From Halomonas icarae (lineage in GTDB: Bacteria > Pseudomonadota > Gammaproteobacteria > Pseudomonadales > Halomonadaceae), in assembly GCF_009901955.1 (NCBI RefSeq), contig NZ_WUTS01000001.1, positions 2,952,172 through 3,016,171 on the forward strand: DNA of 64,000 nt. The letters run 5' to 3'. A program made the translations under genes and the position numbers. A model generated the notes under the pieces. The model had not been told where the DNA came from, did not search any database, and saw nothing but the letters and a program-made list of their open reading frames with translations. Positions 11,309 to 25,410 of this stretch are shown here, piece after piece (position 1 is the stretch's first letter; every line of letters starts with the position of its first letter).

Positions 11309-12502
11309 TCAGTCCCGGAAGACCCGCACCCCCAGAGCCTTCAGGTAGCTGGTCTCGGGAATCGCCGGATGCACCGGGTGGTCCGGCCCCTGATGGCCTT
11401 GGAAGAGAATCTGGCCGTGGCGATCCTGATGGCGCACCGCTCCACGCACCACGTCGACCAGCCGTTCCGGTGCCAGGTGCATGGAGCACGATGCCGATAG
11501 CAGCAGGCCATCGCGGCCCAGCAGGCGCATCGCCTCACGGTTGAGCTTGCCGTAGGCGCGCTCACCATTGGGAATATCCTTGCGCTTCTTGATGAAGGCG
11601 GGCGGATCGAGGATCACCACATCGAACTGCTCGCCCTCCGCCTTGAGAGCCGCCAGAACGTCGAAGGCATCCCCCTCCCCCACCGACACCTGCTCGTGCA
11701 GGCCATTGAGTGCGGCATTGTCGGCCACCCGCTCCAGCGCCGGGGCCGAGGCATCCACGCAGAGCACCTCCCGAGCACCATGAGCCGCGGCCTGTACGCC
11801 CCAGCCGCCGACATAGCTGAACAGGTCCAGCACCCGCTTGCCGGCCACGAACTGATTGAGCCAGGCGCGGTTGACGCGGTGGTCATAGAACCAGCCGGTC
11901 TTCTGGCCATCCAGCACCGGTGCCGAGAAGCGCACGCCATTCTCCTCCAGCAGCACGGGGTCACCCACGTCGCCCTTGACCACCTCCACGGAGCGCTCGA
12001 GGCCCTCCTGACGGCGCCCCGAAGTATCGTTGCGCAGCACCACGTTCACGGGTGAGAGCACCTTATCCAGGGCATCGAGGAGCTCGGTCAGCACCGCCTG
12101 CATGCCGGCGGTATTGAGCTGCACCACCAACGTATCGCCGAAGCGGTCGATCACCAGCCCAGGCAGCAGGTCGCCCTCGCCGTGCACGAGGCGGTAGTAG
12201 GGGGCAGCGAACAGCCGCTGTCGAAGGGCCAGGGCCTGATTGAGGCGATGTACCAGCAGCGAGCGATCGAGACTCTGCTGCGAATCCCGGGAGACCAGAC
12301 GCGCGCAGATCAGCGAGTTGGGATTGACGTAGGCCACGCCCATGGCCTTGCCATTGGCCGCCTCCACCACCACCTGCTGCCCCGGCTCCAGGCCCTTGAG
12401 CGGTGTCGCAGCGGTATCGATCTCGTTGGAGTAGAGCCACAGGTGGCCGGCCTTCAGGCGGCGGTCGGCGTTCTTCTTCAGGCGAAGTGAGGACAGGGTC
12501 AT
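11309..12502 (-). CDS. rlmI: 23S rRNA 5-methylcytosine methyltransferase (RlmI family)
   Basis: A 397-residue SAM-dependent methyltransferase matching RlmI (YccW), which makes m5C1962 in 23S rRNA. It has an N-terminal PUA domain (LRLKKNADRRLKAGHLWLYSNEID), an EEHD-like middle region, then the Rossmann methyltransferase: VLDLFSYVGGWGVQA (motif I) and VVILDPPAFIKKR (motif IV). The length equals that of E. coli RlmI (396). ATG 12502 gives the canonical N terminus; the open frame upstream overlaps mutM and is not conserved. It lies 20 bp after the mutM stop. Confidence 0.92.
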   Translation of the reverse strand: MTLSSLRLKKNADRRLKAGHLWLYSNEIDTAATPLKGLEPGQQVVVEAANGKAMGVAYVNPNSLICARLVSRDSQQSLDRSLLVHRLNQALALRQRLFAAPYYRLVHGEGDLLPGLVIDRFGDTLVVQLNTAGMQAVLTELLDALDKVLSPVNVVLRNDTSGRRQEGLERSVEVVKGDVGDPVLLEENGVRFSAPVLDGQKTGWFYDHRVNRAWLNQFVAGKRVLDLFSYVGGWGVQAAAHGAREVLCVDASAPALERVADNAALNGLHEQVSVGEGDAFDVLAALKAEGEQFDVVILDPPAFIKKRKDIPNGERAYGKLNREAMRLLGRDGLLLSASCSMHLAPERLVDVVRGAVRHQDRHGQILFQGHQGPDHPVHPAIPETSYLKALGVRVFRD

Positions 12503-12521
12503 GGTGGGTCTCTCCGGGAAG

Positions 12522-13352
12522 TCAGGTCTGGCAACGAGGGCAGTAGACACTGGCCCGCTGCCCGAGGGTAATAAGGCGAAGCTCGGTGCCACAGCACCGG
12601 CAGGGCTCGCCATGGCGGCCGTAGACATTGAGCCGCTGCTTGAAGTAGCCGGGCTCGCCGGTGCCTCCGACGAAGTCACGCAGGGTCGTGCCCCCCTGGG
12701 TAATGGCGGCGGCCAGTACCTCCTTGGCCGCGGCGGCCAGACGTGCATAGCGCTCGGCCGAAATCCGCCCGGCGGCGCGGCGCGGATCGATGCCGGCCAT
12801 GAACAGCGCCTCGGAAGCGTAGATATTGCCGACCCCCACCACCACGGCGTTATCCATCAGGAAGGGTTTGACCGCGACACGCCGCCCTCGCGAGAGGCGG
12901 TAGAGCCGCTCACCGTCGAAGGCCTCCGAAAGCGGCTCCGGCCCCAGTCGCCTCAGGCGCGAGTCCTCTTCAACGCTGCCGGCCAGCCAATCGACGAAGC
13001 CGAAGCGCCGCGGGTCGTGATAGCGCAGGATGGCACCATCATCGAGCACCAGGTCGAGGTGGTCATGCTTTCTAGGCAGCTCACCGAGACGCACGATTCG
13101 CAGACTGCCCGACATGCCCAGATGCCATAGCAGGGTCGCTCCGGCAGAGTCTCCTCCGGCAAGGGGGAGCAGCAGGTACTTGGCACGACGGGCCAGCGAA
13201 CCAATGCGAGCACCAACCAGCCGGTCGGCCAGGTCGGCCGGTACCGGCACTCGCAGACGGGACTGGCGCACGATCACTTCACCGATCTCACGCCCCTCGA
13301 CATGCGGGGCGATGCCACGGCGGGTGGTCTCGACTTCGGGGAGTTCTGGCAT
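12522..13352 (-). CDS. mutM: Formamidopyrimidine-DNA glycosylase
   Basis: A 276-residue bifunctional glycosylase/AP lyase that removes 8-oxoguanine and formamidopyrimidines. The catalytic N terminus MPELPEVET (Pro after the initiator Met is the nucleophile, Glu next) is intact. The helix-two-turn-helix region includes [20 protein letters not shown] and the C-terminal zinc finger has CRCCG and CPRCQT. Length is normal. It heads the mutM-rlmI-DUF2007 group, just after the rpmB-rpmG terminator. Confidence 0.97.
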   Translation of the reverse strand: MPELPEVETTRRGIAPHVEGREIGEVIVRQSRLRVPVPADLADRLVGARIGSLARRAKYLLLPLAGGDSAGATLLWHLGMSGSLRIVRLGELPRKHDHLDLVLDDGAILRYHDPRRFGFVDWLAGSVEEDSRLRRLGPEPLSEAFDGERLYRLSRGRRVAVKPFLMDNAVVVGVGNIYASEALFMAGIDPRRAAGRISAERYARLAAAAKEVLAAAITQGGTTLRDFVGGTGEPGYFKQRLNVYGRHGEPCRCCGTELRLITLGQRASVYCPRCQT

Positions 13353-13386
13353 CGGTGACAGGCTCTACGGCTTCCTCAGAAACGCC

Positions 13387-13416
13387 TGAACCCGGCTGAG
13401 GGATCAGCCGGGTTCA
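13387..13416 (-). terminator. Terminator of rpmB-rpmG
   Basis: A perfect 13-bp inverted repeat with a 4-base loop lies 40 bp downstream of the rpmG stop; the minus strand continues GGCGTTTCTG. It separates the ribosomal protein pair from mutM. Confidence 0.82.
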
Positions 13417-13455
13417 GATCAACAGGCTTGAACACCTGCGGAAGAGGATCAAGGC

Positions 13456-13611
13456 TTACTTGATCTTGGCTTCCTTGTACATCACGTGCTTGCGAACGAC
13501 CGGATCAAACTTCTTCATCTCCAGCTTGTCCGGAGTGTTCCGCTTGTTCTTGTCGGTGGTGTAGAAGTGGCCGGTACCGGCGCTGGACACCATTCTGATC
13601 TTGTCACGCAT
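13456..13611 (-). CDS. rpmG: Large ribosomal subunit protein L33 (bL33)
   Basis: A 51-residue basic protein translated from ATG 13611 to TAA 13456-13458: it starts [19 protein letters not shown] and ends VMYKEAKIK. This is the bacterial L33 sequence. It is the cysteine-free form: the paired CXXC zinc motifs of the C+ paralogue are absent. It lies 42 bp after rpmB, in the usual rpmB-rpmG pair. Confidence 0.97.
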   Translation of the reverse strand: MRDKIRMVSSAGTGHFYTTDKNKRNTPDKLEMKKFDPVVRKHVMYKEAKIK

Positions 13612-13653
13612 GACTATTTGCTCCCCTTGTATGGATCGCTAGACGCGAATCGC

Positions 13654-13890
13654 TTAGACGGCTTCGCCGCGCTTGCGGATATCGCCCAGAACCGCATCGA
13701 TACCCTTCTTGTCGATGATACGCATGCCCTTGGAAGAGACGCGCAGCTTGACGAAACGGTTCTCGGACTCCACCCAGAAACGGTGGGAGTGCAGGTTCGG
13801 CAGAAACCGGCGGCGGGTCTTGCGCTGGGAGTGTGAAACGTTGTTACCAGTCACCGGGCGCTTGCCGGTAACCTGACATACTTTGGACAT
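13654..13890 (-). CDS. rpmB: Large ribosomal subunit protein L28 (bL28)
   Basis: A 78-residue ribosomal protein starting [22 protein letters not shown] and containing [21 protein letters not shown] 13890 is preceded by a GGAGG-type site (TTGGAGGCTCCC); an in-frame start ten codons upstream would remove it. The N-terminal cysteine of the L28 zinc motif is present, but the full CXXC pairs are not, so this is the zinc-independent form. A strong promoter is visible about 110 bp upstream. Confidence 0.97.
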   Translation of the reverse strand: MSKVCQVTGKRPVTGNNVSHSQRKTRRRFLPNLHSHRFWVESENRFVKLRVSSKGMRIIDKKGIDAVLGDIRKRGEAV

Positions 13891-14197
13891 GGGAGCCTCC
13901 AACCACTGGCCAGGTGTCAATCACCTGTTGTGTTCAAAACCTGTCGGGCAAACCGGGAGATCCCGTGACATTTGACCCAAGGGAATTCAAAGGCTGCACT
14001 TTATACCAGAGACCGCCTCACCGGACAAGCCCGTAGCGCAAGGACAAATCTGTCCAGCGACGGCAAGGGCGACGCGAAAGACGACTGATGGTGGGCCGGT
14101 GCTTGGCAGGCAGCCCCCGTACTCTTCACTCAACTCTCTCGGGGGCCAGGCGCAGCCGAGGCGACATTATAGAGCAAGTCGCGCCCCGCGTCATGTC
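13891..14197. other. Intergenic region between radC and rpmB
   Basis: This 307-bp gap contains the rpmB promoter at 14000-14028 and, further upstream, a second TATAAT-like hexamer on the minus strand at 14166-14171 with a poor -35. I saw no RNA gene and no convincing terminator for radC, so some read-through from radC into rpmB is possible. Confidence 0.5.
14000..14028 (-). promoter_or_regulatory. Sigma-70-type promoter of rpmB-rpmG
   Basis: On the minus strand TTGTCC (14028-14023) and TATAAA (14005-14000) are separated by 17 bp. Both hexamers and the spacing are near consensus. The predicted start point gives a leader of about 105 bases before rpmB. Confidence 0.7.
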
Positions 14198-14872
14198 CTA
14201 CAGCCACCCTCGCTCGGCGAAGGAGACGACCTCGCCATCCCCGACCACGAAGTGGTCGAGTACGCGGATCTCGAACAGTCCGAGGGCCTCGCACAGGCGG
14301 TCGGTGATGCGCCGGTCGGCGTCACTAGGCTCTGCCACCCCCGATGGATGGTTGTGGGCCAGGATAAGCGCCCCGGCGCCCAGCTCCAGGGCACGCCGCG
14401 CCACCTCGCGAGGATAGACGGAGGCGCTGTCCAGGGTGCCGCGGAACAGTGATTCATAGCGAATCACGCGGTGCTGGGTATCGAGGAATAGCGCGGCAAA
14501 CTCTTCATGCCCCAGGTGACGCAGCTGGCTGGAGAGATAGGCACGCACCAGGGTCGGCGAGGTGAGCGCCTCCCCCCGGGCCAGCTGGCTTGCCAGGTGC
14601 CGCCGCGACAGCTCGAGGGTGGCCTGAAGCTGGACATACTTGGCATCCCCCATGCCCCGCGCCGCACAGAAGCGCTCGCGCTCGGCCTCCAGCAGCTGTC
14701 GCAGGCCACCGAACTCCAGCAGCAGATCGCGGGCCAGGTCCACCGCCGAACGGCCCTGCACGCCGACCCGCAGAAAGATCGCCAACAGCTCGGCATCCGA
14801 GAGCACCTCGGCACCCAGCGCCAGCAGTTTCTCCCTGGGGCGCTCCCCCTCAGGCCAGTCCTTGATCGACAT
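14198..14872 (-). CDS. radC: RadC family (MPN/JAB domain) protein
   Basis: A 224-residue protein of the RadC/YicR family. A helix-hairpin-helix region near residues 30-75 ([15 protein letters not shown] ... [18 protein letters not shown]) precedes the JAB/MPN domain. The metal-binding signature is [15 protein letters not shown] near residue 172, with the upstream glutamate in the [11 protein letters not shown] strand region. The name radC is historical; a direct role in DNA repair has been withdrawn in E. coli and the substrate is unknown. It is divergent from coaBC, the usual arrangement in gammaproteobacteria. Confidence 0.93.
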   Translation of the reverse strand: MSIKDWPEGERPREKLLALGAEVLSDAELLAIFLRVGVQGRSAVDLARDLLLEFGGLRQLLEAERERFCAARGMGDAKYVQLQATLELSRRHLASQLARGEALTSPTLVRAYLSSQLRHLGHEEFAALFLDTQHRVIRYESLFRGTLDSASVYPREVARRALELGAGALILAHNHPSGVAEPSDADRRITDRLCEALGLFEIRVLDHFVVGDGEVVSFAERGWL

Positions 14873-15013
14873 CGCTCGCCCCTCCCCTCAGCCTGGCCCT
14901 CAGTGTAGTCACTCTGCTGCAGGGCCAGCCCGGCTTGCCATACCGGCTCGGCTACGCAAGGTGGGGCGCCAGTGGTAAGGTAGGCGGCTGAGATACTCGC
15001 CGGGAACCTGTCC

Positions 15014-16267
15014 ATGTCATCGCTATCCGGAACCGGACTCACAGGCCGCCGCATTCTGCTCGGCATCAGTGCCGGTATCGCCGCCTACAAGAGCGCCCTG
15101 CTTGCTCGTCTGCTCAAACAGGCGGGCTGCGAAGTGCGCGTCGTCATGACCGAGGGGGCCCAGGCCTTTATCACGCCGCTGACCCTGCAGGCCCTGACCG
15201 GTGAGCCCGTACGTACCTCGCTGCTTGACCCCGAGGCCGAGGCCGGCATGGGGCATATCGAGCTGGCGAAGTGGGCCGACACCATTCTGATCGCTCCGGC
15301 CACCGCCGATCTGATGGCACGCCTGGCCGCGGGCATGGCCGACGACCTGCTCACCACCCTGTGCCTGGCCAGTGATGCCGAGAAGGTCATGGCACCCGCC
15401 ATGAATCAGGCCATGTGGCGCCAGCCCGCGACCCGGCGCAACGCCACTCGTCTCGGCGAGGATGGCTGGCGCCTGCTGGGGCCGGACAGTGGCGATCAGG
15501 CCTGTGGCGATACCGGCCCCGGGCGCATGCTGGAGCCCGAGGCGATCCTCGGTTCACTGCTCTCACCGCAGGCCGCCGATCACGCGTCGGCCACCGGCCT
15601 GACCATCACCATTACCGCCGGCCCGACCCGGGAGCCCCTGGACCCGGTGCGCTACCTCTCCAACCACAGCTCCGGCAAGATGGGCTACGCCCTGGCCACG
15701 GCTGCCGCGGCACTGGGCGCCCGGGTCAAGCTGATAAGCGGCCCGGTGACCCTGCCCTGTCCGGCCGGTGTGGAGAGAGTCGCGGTGGAGACGGCGCTCG
15801 AGATGCATGAGGCGACGGCGCGACTCGCCCCGCAGAGCGATATCTTTATCGGCTGCGCCGCGGTCGCCGACTACCGCGCCGAAGCGGCCGCCGAGCACAA
15901 GATCAAGAAGGTCGAGGGCGAGGATGTCCTGACCCTGCGCCTGGTCAAGAACCCCGACATCATCGCCGCGGTGGCCGCACTGCCGGTGCCGCAGCGTCCG
16001 CTGGTGGTCGGCTTCGCCGCCGAGACCCGGGACGTCGCGAGCTATGCCCGCGACAAGCTGGCTCGCAAGCGGCTCGACATGATCGTCGCCAACGATGTCT
16101 CCCGCGAGGGGCTCGGCTTCGGCAGCGATCATAACGCCGCCCTGCTGCTCTGGCGCGGCGCCGCGGGAGAGGAGCGGGAGAGCCTCGCTCCCCAGCCGAA
16201 GCGCGAGATGGCCCAGGCGATCATGCGTCGTGCCCTGGCCTGCCTGGCCGAGCGAGCCGACGACTGA
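15014..16267 (+). CDS. coaBC: Bifunctional phosphopantothenoylcysteine decarboxylase / phosphopantothenate-cysteine ligase
   Basis: A 417-residue fusion enzyme for two coenzyme A steps. The N-terminal flavoprotein CoaC half has [18 protein letters not shown], the PAMNQAMW motif near residue 130 and the substrate flap [13 protein letters not shown]. The C-terminal CoaB half has [30 protein letters not shown] and the lysine-containing [13 protein letters not shown] dimer element. Length is normal. It is the first gene of a plus-strand run (coaBC, dut, algC, argB, slmA) with gaps of about 45 bp or less. Confidence 0.96.
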   Translation: MSSLSGTGLTGRRILLGISAGIAAYKSALLARLLKQAGCEVRVVMTEGAQAFITPLTLQALTGEPVRTSLLDPEAEAGMGHIELAKWADTILIAPATADLMARLAAGMADDLLTTLCLASDAEKVMAPAMNQAMWRQPATRRNATRLGEDGWRLLGPDSGDQACGDTGPGRMLEPEAILGSLLSPQAADHASATGLTITITAGPTREPLDPVRYLSNHSSGKMGYALATAAAALGARVKLISGPVTLPCPAGVERVAVETALEMHEATARLAPQSDIFIGCAAVADYRAEAAAEHKIKKVEGEDVLTLRLVKNPDIIAAVAALPVPQRPLVVGFAAETRDVASYARDKLARKRLDMIVANDVSREGLGFGSDHNAALLLWRGAAGEERESLAPQPKREMAQAIMRRALACLAERADD

Positions 16268-16311
16268 GCCACCCACCGATCCACGACCCCGAACCGTATC
16301 AGGAACCTCCG

Positions 16312-16809
16312 ATGCCCCAACCCGATGCCAAGCCCCGCCTGGCCGTCAAGCTGCTCGACGAACGCCTGCGCGACTACCTGCCCCACTACGCCACCCGGGG
16401 CTCTGCCGGCATGGACCTGCGCGCCCTGCTCGACGAACCCCTGACCCTGAGCCCGGGACAGTGTGAGCTGGTACGCACTGGGCTGGCCATTCATATCGCC
16501 GACCCGGCCCTCGCCGGCCTGATCCTGCCCCGCTCGGGGCTGGGCCACAAGCACGGCATCGTGCTCGGTAATCTGGTGGGACTGATCGATTCGGACTACC
16601 AGGGCGAGCTGATGATCTCGGTCTGGAACCGGGGTCAGGCCGACTTCACCCTGGAGCCCTTCGAGCGCCTGGCCCAGTACGTGCTGGTGCCGGTGGTACA
16701 GGCCGAACTCGAGCTGGTAGACGACTTCGCTACCGGCCAGAGCAGCAGCCCCCAGAACAGTAACGGCCAGCGTGGCAGCGGCGGCTTCGGCAGCTCCGGC
16801 CGCCACTGA
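16312..16809 (+). CDS. dut: dUTP diphosphatase
   Basis: A 165-residue homotrimeric dUTPase, which removes dUTP and supplies dUMP. All five family motifs are visible: GSAGMDLRA (I), [12 protein letters not shown] (II), [15 protein letters not shown] (III), [10 protein letters not shown] (IV) and the C-terminal [10 protein letters not shown] (V). Before motif V there is a Gln/Ser/Asn-rich linker ([13 protein letters not shown]) about ten residues longer than in E. coli Dut. It lies between coaBC and algC, the conserved order. Confidence 0.97.
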   Translation: MPQPDAKPRLAVKLLDERLRDYLPHYATRGSAGMDLRALLDEPLTLSPGQCELVRTGLAIHIADPALAGLILPRSGLGHKHGIVLGNLVGLIDSDYQGELMISVWNRGQADFTLEPFERLAQYVLVPVVQAELELVDDFATGQSSSPQNSNGQRGSGGFGSSGRH

Positions 16810-16853
16810 CCCAGCCAGCGCCTCCAGTCACCGCTCACAGGAACGTACGCTTC

Positions 16854-19168
<2,315 letters not shown>

Positions 19169-19175
19169 TCACACC

Positions 19176-19787
19176 ATGAGCCAGGCAACCCCCACCCCCA
19201 GTCGTCGCGATCAGATTCTGCAGGCGCTGGCCATGATGCTTGAGGAGGACAGTGGCAAGCGTATCACCGTGTCTGCCCTGGCGAAGCAGGTCGGCGTCAC
19301 CGAGGCCGCCCTCTATCGCCACTTCCCCAGCAAGGCCCGCATGTTCGAAAGCCTCATCGAGTTTATCGAGGAGACCCTGTTTGCCCGCATCGGGCGCATT
19401 CTGGAAGAGGAGCACGAGGCGCTGCCCCGCTGCGCCGCCCTGCTTGCCCTGCTGCTGGGGTTCGCCGAGAAGAACCCTGGCCTCTCGCGACTGCTCGACG
19501 GCGGGGTGCTCACCGGCGAGACCGCCCGCCTGCGAGTCCGTATCCATCAGCTCTTCGAACGGCTCGAGACCCAGCTCAAGCAGATCTTGCGCGAGGCCGA
19601 ACTGCGCGAGGGGCGGCGCACCACTCTGCCCGCCTCGGCCGCCGCCAACCTGCTGCTGGCCACCGCCGAGGGGCGCATCAGTCAGTACGTGAGAAGTGAC
19701 TTCAAGCGCCGCCCCACCGAGCACTGGAAGGAGCAGTGGTTGCTGCTCTCCAACCAGCTGCTCAGGGAAAGCCCGCAGCCAGCGTAG
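19176..19787 (+). CDS. slmA: Nucleoid occlusion factor SlmA (TetR family)
   Basis: A 203-residue TetR-fold DNA-binding protein. The N-terminal helix-turn-helix is [34 protein letters not shown], the SlmA signature. The rest ([15 protein letters not shown] ... LLRESPQPA) matches the family in length and pattern. SlmA binds specific chromosomal sites and blocks FtsZ assembly over the nucleoid, and so complements the MinCDE system encoded at 56-58 kb. It follows argB by 7 bp and ends the coaBC run. Confidence 0.92.
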   Translation: MSQATPTPSRRDQILQALAMMLEEDSGKRITVSALAKQVGVTEAALYRHFPSKARMFESLIEFIEETLFARIGRILEEEHEALPRCAALLALLLGFAEKNPGLSRLLDGGVLTGETARLRVRIHQLFERLETQLKQILREAELREGRRTTLPASAAANLLLATAEGRISQYVRSDFKRRPTEHWKEQWLLLSNQLLRESPQPA

Positions 19788-19809
19788 GCTCAACCCCCGC
19801 CAGAGACGC

Positions 19810-19846
19810 CAGAGCCCCCGCCGGATACACTCCGGCGGGGGCTCTG
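19810..19846. terminator. Terminator between convergent slmA and rpoH
   Basis: A perfect 16-bp GC-rich inverted repeat with a TACAC loop, placed between the two converging genes. No U-rich tract follows on either strand, so efficiency is uncertain. Confidence 0.65.
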
Positions 19847-19886
19847 TGGGACTTGGTGGCAACGTCAGGCGTGTCACTCAGGGGCG

Positions 19887-20753
19887 TCAGGCCACCAGGG
19901 CATCACCGATCTGCTGCTTGATCTTCTTCATGGCATTCTTCTCGAGCTGACGGATACGCTCGGCGGAGACGCCATAGATATCGGCCAGGTCATGCAGGGT
20001 GGCCTTGGGCTCGGTGAGCCAGCGACGCCGCAGGATATCGCGCGAACGCTCGTCCAGCCCCTCCATCGCTTGCTGCAGACGGCGGGTGGAATCCCCCTCC
20101 CAGTCGCTCGCCTCGAGCTGAACGGCCGGGTCGGCGGAGGCGTCATCGAGATAATGCACCGGCGCCTGCCAGTTGCTCTCATCGTCCTCACCGGGCGCCG
20201 CATCGAAACCGGCATCATGGGAAGCCAGGCGGCCCTCCATCTCACGCACCACCTCGGGCTTGACGTCGAGATCCTTGGCAATCGCCTCGACCTCATCGCT
20301 GTTGAGCCAGGCCAGGCGCTTCTTGGCGCTGCGCAGGTTGAAGAACAGCTTGCGCTGGGCCTTGGTGGTGGCGATCTTCACGATACGCCAGTTGCGCAAT
20401 ACGAACTCGTGAATCTCCGCCTTGATCCAGTGCACGGCGAAGGAGACCAGCCGCACCCCCTGATTGGGGTCGAATCGCTTGACCGCCTTCATCAGGCCGA
20501 CATTACCCTCCTGAATCAGGTCCGCCTGGGGCAGGCCATAGCCGGAATAGCTGCGGGCAATATGCACGACGAAGCGCAGGTGCGACAGTACCAGGCGGCG
20601 CGCCGCCTCCAGATCGCCCTCGTCATGCAGTTGGAAGGCCAGCTCCCTCTCTTCATCGGGGGTCAGCATCGGAATGCCGGTCACCGCCCGGATATATCCG
20701 TTGAGGTCGTGCCCCGGGGAGAGTTGGCCCACCGGAAGAAGACTGTTGCTCAT
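19887..20753 (-). CDS. rpoH: RNA polymerase heat-shock sigma factor, sigma-32
   Basis: A 288-residue sigma-70-family factor. Region 2 reads [40 protein letters not shown]; the RpoH box [10 protein letters not shown], specific to sigma-32, is present near residue 133; region 4 ends [20 protein letters not shown]. It directs transcription of chaperone and protease genes. GAGGAGA lies just before ATG 20753. It is downstream of ftsX on the same strand with a 159-bp gap containing near-repeats of the word ATAGACAC, so it probably also has its own promoter. Confidence 0.97.
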   Translation of the reverse strand: MSNSLLPVGQLSPGHDLNGYIRAVTGIPMLTPDEERELAFQLHDEGDLEAARRLVLSHLRFVVHIARSYSGYGLPQADLIQEGNVGLMKAVKRFDPNQGVRLVSFAVHWIKAEIHEFVLRNWRIVKIATTKAQRKLFFNLRSAKKRLAWLNSDEVEAIAKDLDVKPEVVREMEGRLASHDAGFDAAPGEDDESNWQAPVHYLDDASADPAVQLEASDWEGDSTRRLQQAMEGLDERSRDILRRRWLTEPKATLHDLADIYGVSAERIRQLEKNAMKKIKQQIGDALVA

Positions 20754-20912
20754 GTGCAGGATGTCTCCTCAATCAGCCCATTCGTGCGTGTCTATACGTT
20801 ATGGTGTCTATGCGTTGTGCGTGCGGCACCTAAGACACCAGAAACAATGTAAGGTTCCGCGAAATTTCAAGTCCCGTCTACCCGACGGGTCAATCAACAC
20901 GGCGCCCAGGTA

Positions 20913-21883
20913 TCAGCGCGGCTTCACCTCGGCGAGGTGGCGGCTGACCGCAATCCAGGCACCCAACCAGCCCAACAGCATACTACACCCCACCAGGAAA
21001 GCGGAACCGCCTACCCCCAGCCTCGGCAGGCTGAAACTGGCGCCGTAGCTGGCCGCCAGGGCCGAGACCGGTGTCGCCAGCCACTCCCCTCCCAGGGTCA
21101 GCAGCCCCCAGGCCAGCAGGCCACCACCCAGGCCATACCAGGCCCCGCTGTAGAGGAAGGGGCGGCGCACGAAGCCATGGGTGGCGCCGATCAAGGTGAC
21201 CACTTCGATCTCCTTGCGACGACTCTCAACCGCCAGGCGGATGGTATTGCCTACCACCAGCAGCACACCTCCCCCGAACAGCACCGCCAGCGCCAACGTC
21301 ACGCGCTGGCCGAGCTCGGCCAGGCTGCGCAGCCGTTCGATCCAGGCCAGGTCCAGGCGCACCTCCTCTACCCCGGGAACCGCCGCCAGCGACTCGGCCA
21401 GCGCGCGGACGGCCTCCGGTGCCGGGGCTTCGGGCGTCACAACCACGCTGGCCGGCAGAGGATTGTCATCGAGGCGCCCCAGGGCATCCTCCAGCCCCAG
21501 CGCCTGCTGAAACTCCGCCATGCCCTCGGCCGCGGTGATCAACCGGGTGCGGGCCACGCCGGGCTGAGCGCCCAAGGCCTCGTCGATGCGTGCCGCTTCC
21601 CCATCGCCAACCCCAGGCGCGAGGTAGACAGTGAGGGTCGCGCTCTCGGTCAGTTCGGCATCGAGCAGTCGCGCACTGTCCAGGGTCAGCCACAGCCCCG
21701 CGGGCAGCACCATGGCGATGGCGATGGCCAGCATGGTCACCAGGCTGGCGACGGGCGTTCGCAGCAGCCGCCAGGCGCTGTCCAGACACATCGCCCGGTG
21801 GTGGCGCAACCAGCCGCGGAGGCGACTCGAGGAGCGTGTGCGGTGGGTGCGAGCACCCCGTGGAGAGGGCGCGGGGCGACGAC

Positions 21884-21887
<4 letters not shown>
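20913..21887 (-). CDS. ftsX: Cell division protein FtsX
   Basis: A 324-residue membrane protein with one hydrophobic segment near residues 47-68, a periplasmic domain of about 110 residues (LTVYLAPGVGDGEAARID ... VEEVRLDLAWIERL), and three C-terminal segments. This is the FtsX topology. With FtsE it forms an ABC-type complex that controls peptidoglycan hydrolases at the septum. The arginine-rich N-terminal cytoplasmic tail (about 35 residues) is typical. ATG 21887 overlaps the ftsE stop by 4 bases. Confidence 0.93.
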
Positions 21888-23871
<1,984 letters not shown>

Positions 23872-23960
23872 GGACAGTATCAGCCTCGCGGATGAACGAA
23901 TCGTCACATCCTACCACTGCCCACCATGACTGTGGACAAGTCGCCGGTTACAATCCCGTC

Positions 23961-24617
23961 ATGACTCGACGCTCCCCACGCCCACGCCGTTCAGGCAAGC
24001 CCACGACCGCCGGCCGCCGAAGCTCCGACCGACGCCATGCGGGCCGCCTGCGCATCATCGGCGGCGACTTCCGCCGCCGGCTGCTGCCGGTACTCGACAG
24101 CCCCGGCCTGCGTCCCACGCCAGACCGAGTGCGCGAGACGCTGTTCAACTGGCTTGCCGCCACCCTGCCCAGCGCCCGGGTGCTTGACCTCTTCGCGGGC
24201 ACCGGCTCCCTCGGCCTGGAAGCGCTCTCGCGCGGCGCCCGCGAGACCATCTTCGTGGAGCGCGACGCCCGGGTGGCCGACCAGCTGGGCAGGAACCTCG
24301 ACACCCTGGGGGCCACATCGCGGGGGCGCGTCATCAACGCCGATGTCGACCGCTTCCTGAGCGATGCGCCCTCCCCGGCCACTCTGGTCTTTCTCGACCC
24401 CCCCTTCCGCCAGGGGCTGGCCGAGCCGTGCTGTGCCGCGCTGGAATCGGGCTGGCTGACCGACGAGGCCTTCATCTATCTGGAAACCGAAGCCGGGCTC
24501 GACCCGCAGGTGCCTCCCAGCTGGCGGCTACACCGTGAGGTTCACGCCGGCGACAGCCATGGTCGACTCTATCGGCGTGACGCGACCGCCCTGTCGCCGG
24601 CCGAAGACGCTTGCTGA
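23961..24617 (+). CDS. rsmD: 16S rRNA (guanine966-N2)-methyltransferase
   Basis: A 218-residue SAM-dependent methyltransferase of the RsmD family. Visible are RIIGGDFRRRLLPV (substrate-side N terminus), GLRPTPDRVRETLFNWL, motif I VLDLFAGTGSLGLEALSRGA and the catalytic LVFLDPPFRQGL. The N-terminal 30 residues are very basic (RRSPRPRRSGK), suiting rRNA binding. ATG 23961 was chosen because the upstream extension is non-basic and overlaps the region before divergent ftsY. Divergent ftsY/rsmD is a conserved arrangement. Confidence 0.94.
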   Translation: MTRRSPRPRRSGKPTTAGRRSSDRRHAGRLRIIGGDFRRRLLPVLDSPGLRPTPDRVRETLFNWLAATLPSARVLDLFAGTGSLGLEALSRGARETIFVERDARVADQLGRNLDTLGATSRGRVINADVDRFLSDAPSPATLVFLDPPFRQGLAEPCCAALESGWLTDEAFIYLETEAGLDPQVPPSWRLHREVHAGDSHGRLYRRDATALSPAEDAC

Positions 24618-24714
24618 GCCAGGGGCTCGGCGTTACGCTGCGGGACTGGAACGCCCGCTGCGGGCGCCGGCTCGGCCACAAGGACCACCCGGAACGACAC
24701 CTCAGGAGAACAGG

Positions 24715-24909
24715 ATGAGCATCGAACTCTTCAACCGGCTCGAACAGAAGGTCACCAGCGCCGTGGAGGCCCTGGAACTGCTTAAGATGGAAGCCGAAGA
24801 GCTGCGCGAGGAAAACAGCCGCCTGAAGCAGGAGCGCGAGGAGTGGGAGAGCCGTCTGACCGCCGTGCTCGGCAAGCTGGATGAGCTGGATACCAGCAGC
24901 CAGAGCTGA
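24715..24909 (+). CDS. zapB: Cell division protein ZapB-like coiled coil
   Basis: A 64-residue, almost entirely coiled-coil protein: MSIELFNRLEQKVTSAVEAL, followed by heptads with LREENSRLKQEREEWESRL. This matches ZapB, which stabilises the FtsZ ring through ZapA, in size and N-terminal sequence. Start ATG 24715 has AGGAG at 24703-24707. The open frame continues upstream, but the start, site and homology agree here. It lies about 100 bp after rsmD. Confidence 0.85.
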   Translation: MSIELFNRLEQKVTSAVEALELLKMEAEELREENSRLKQEREEWESRLTAVLGKLDELDTSSQS

Positions 24910-24927
24910 GCCACCACCGCGCCGGTC

Positions 24928-25410
24928 TCACGCCAGCGCCAGTGACATCAGCAACGCATCTTCCCTGACCGCCCCGGCCTGCCGGGGCGGATAGTATCCG
25001 CGGCGAACGCCGTCCTCCGCGAAGCCTGCCGCGCGATAGAGCGCGATGGCCGAGACATTGCCAGCCCGCACCTCCAGCAACAGGCGCTCGCTGCGCCAAA
25101 CTCGGGCCTGCTCGACCACCTCCGACAGGAGCCGACGAGCCACTCCTCGCCCTCGCCAGCGCGCATCCACCAGAATCGCCTGCAGCTCGGCCTCGAAGGG
25201 CTGCCGCTCCAGCGCGGCATACCCCACCACGACATCATCGACCACCTGGCCCACCACCCACATCGTCGACGACCGCAGGGTTGCCGCGAGCTGGCTCGTC
25301 GAGCCGGCGGTTGCCCACCCATGGGCGGCTTCCAGGGCCGTCAGCGATTCCAGCGCGGCCTCATCCAGGGACGTCAACACCGGCCGGTCGCCAGACACCT
25401 CACTGCTCAC
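24928..25410 (-). CDS. rimI: Ribosomal-protein-alanine N-acetyltransferase RimI
   Basis: A 160-residue GNAT acetyltransferase. The acetyl-CoA loop is WRGRGVARRLLSEVVEQA, followed by LLLEVRAGNVSAIALYRAAGF, the RimI signature; RimI acetylates the N terminus of S18. Start: GTG 25410 overlaps the stop of the preceding HolD-like gene (GTGAGCAGTGA), with GGAG six bases upstream; the next GTG at 25398 is an alternative. The holD-rimI overlap is the same as in E. coli. Confidence 0.88.
   Translation of the reverse strand: MSSEVSGDRPVLTSLDEAALESLTALEAAHGWATAGSTSQLAATLRSSTMWVVGQVVDDVVVGYAALERQPFEAELQAILVDARWRGRGVARRLLSEVVEQARVWRSERLLLEVRAGNVSAIALYRAAGFAEDGVRRGYYPPRQAGAVREDALLMSLALA

Noticed and set aside
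24535-24714. N-terminal extension of zapB
   Set aside because: The frame is open upstream, but it overlaps rsmD, is not conserved in character, and a strong AGGAG precedes ATG 24715.
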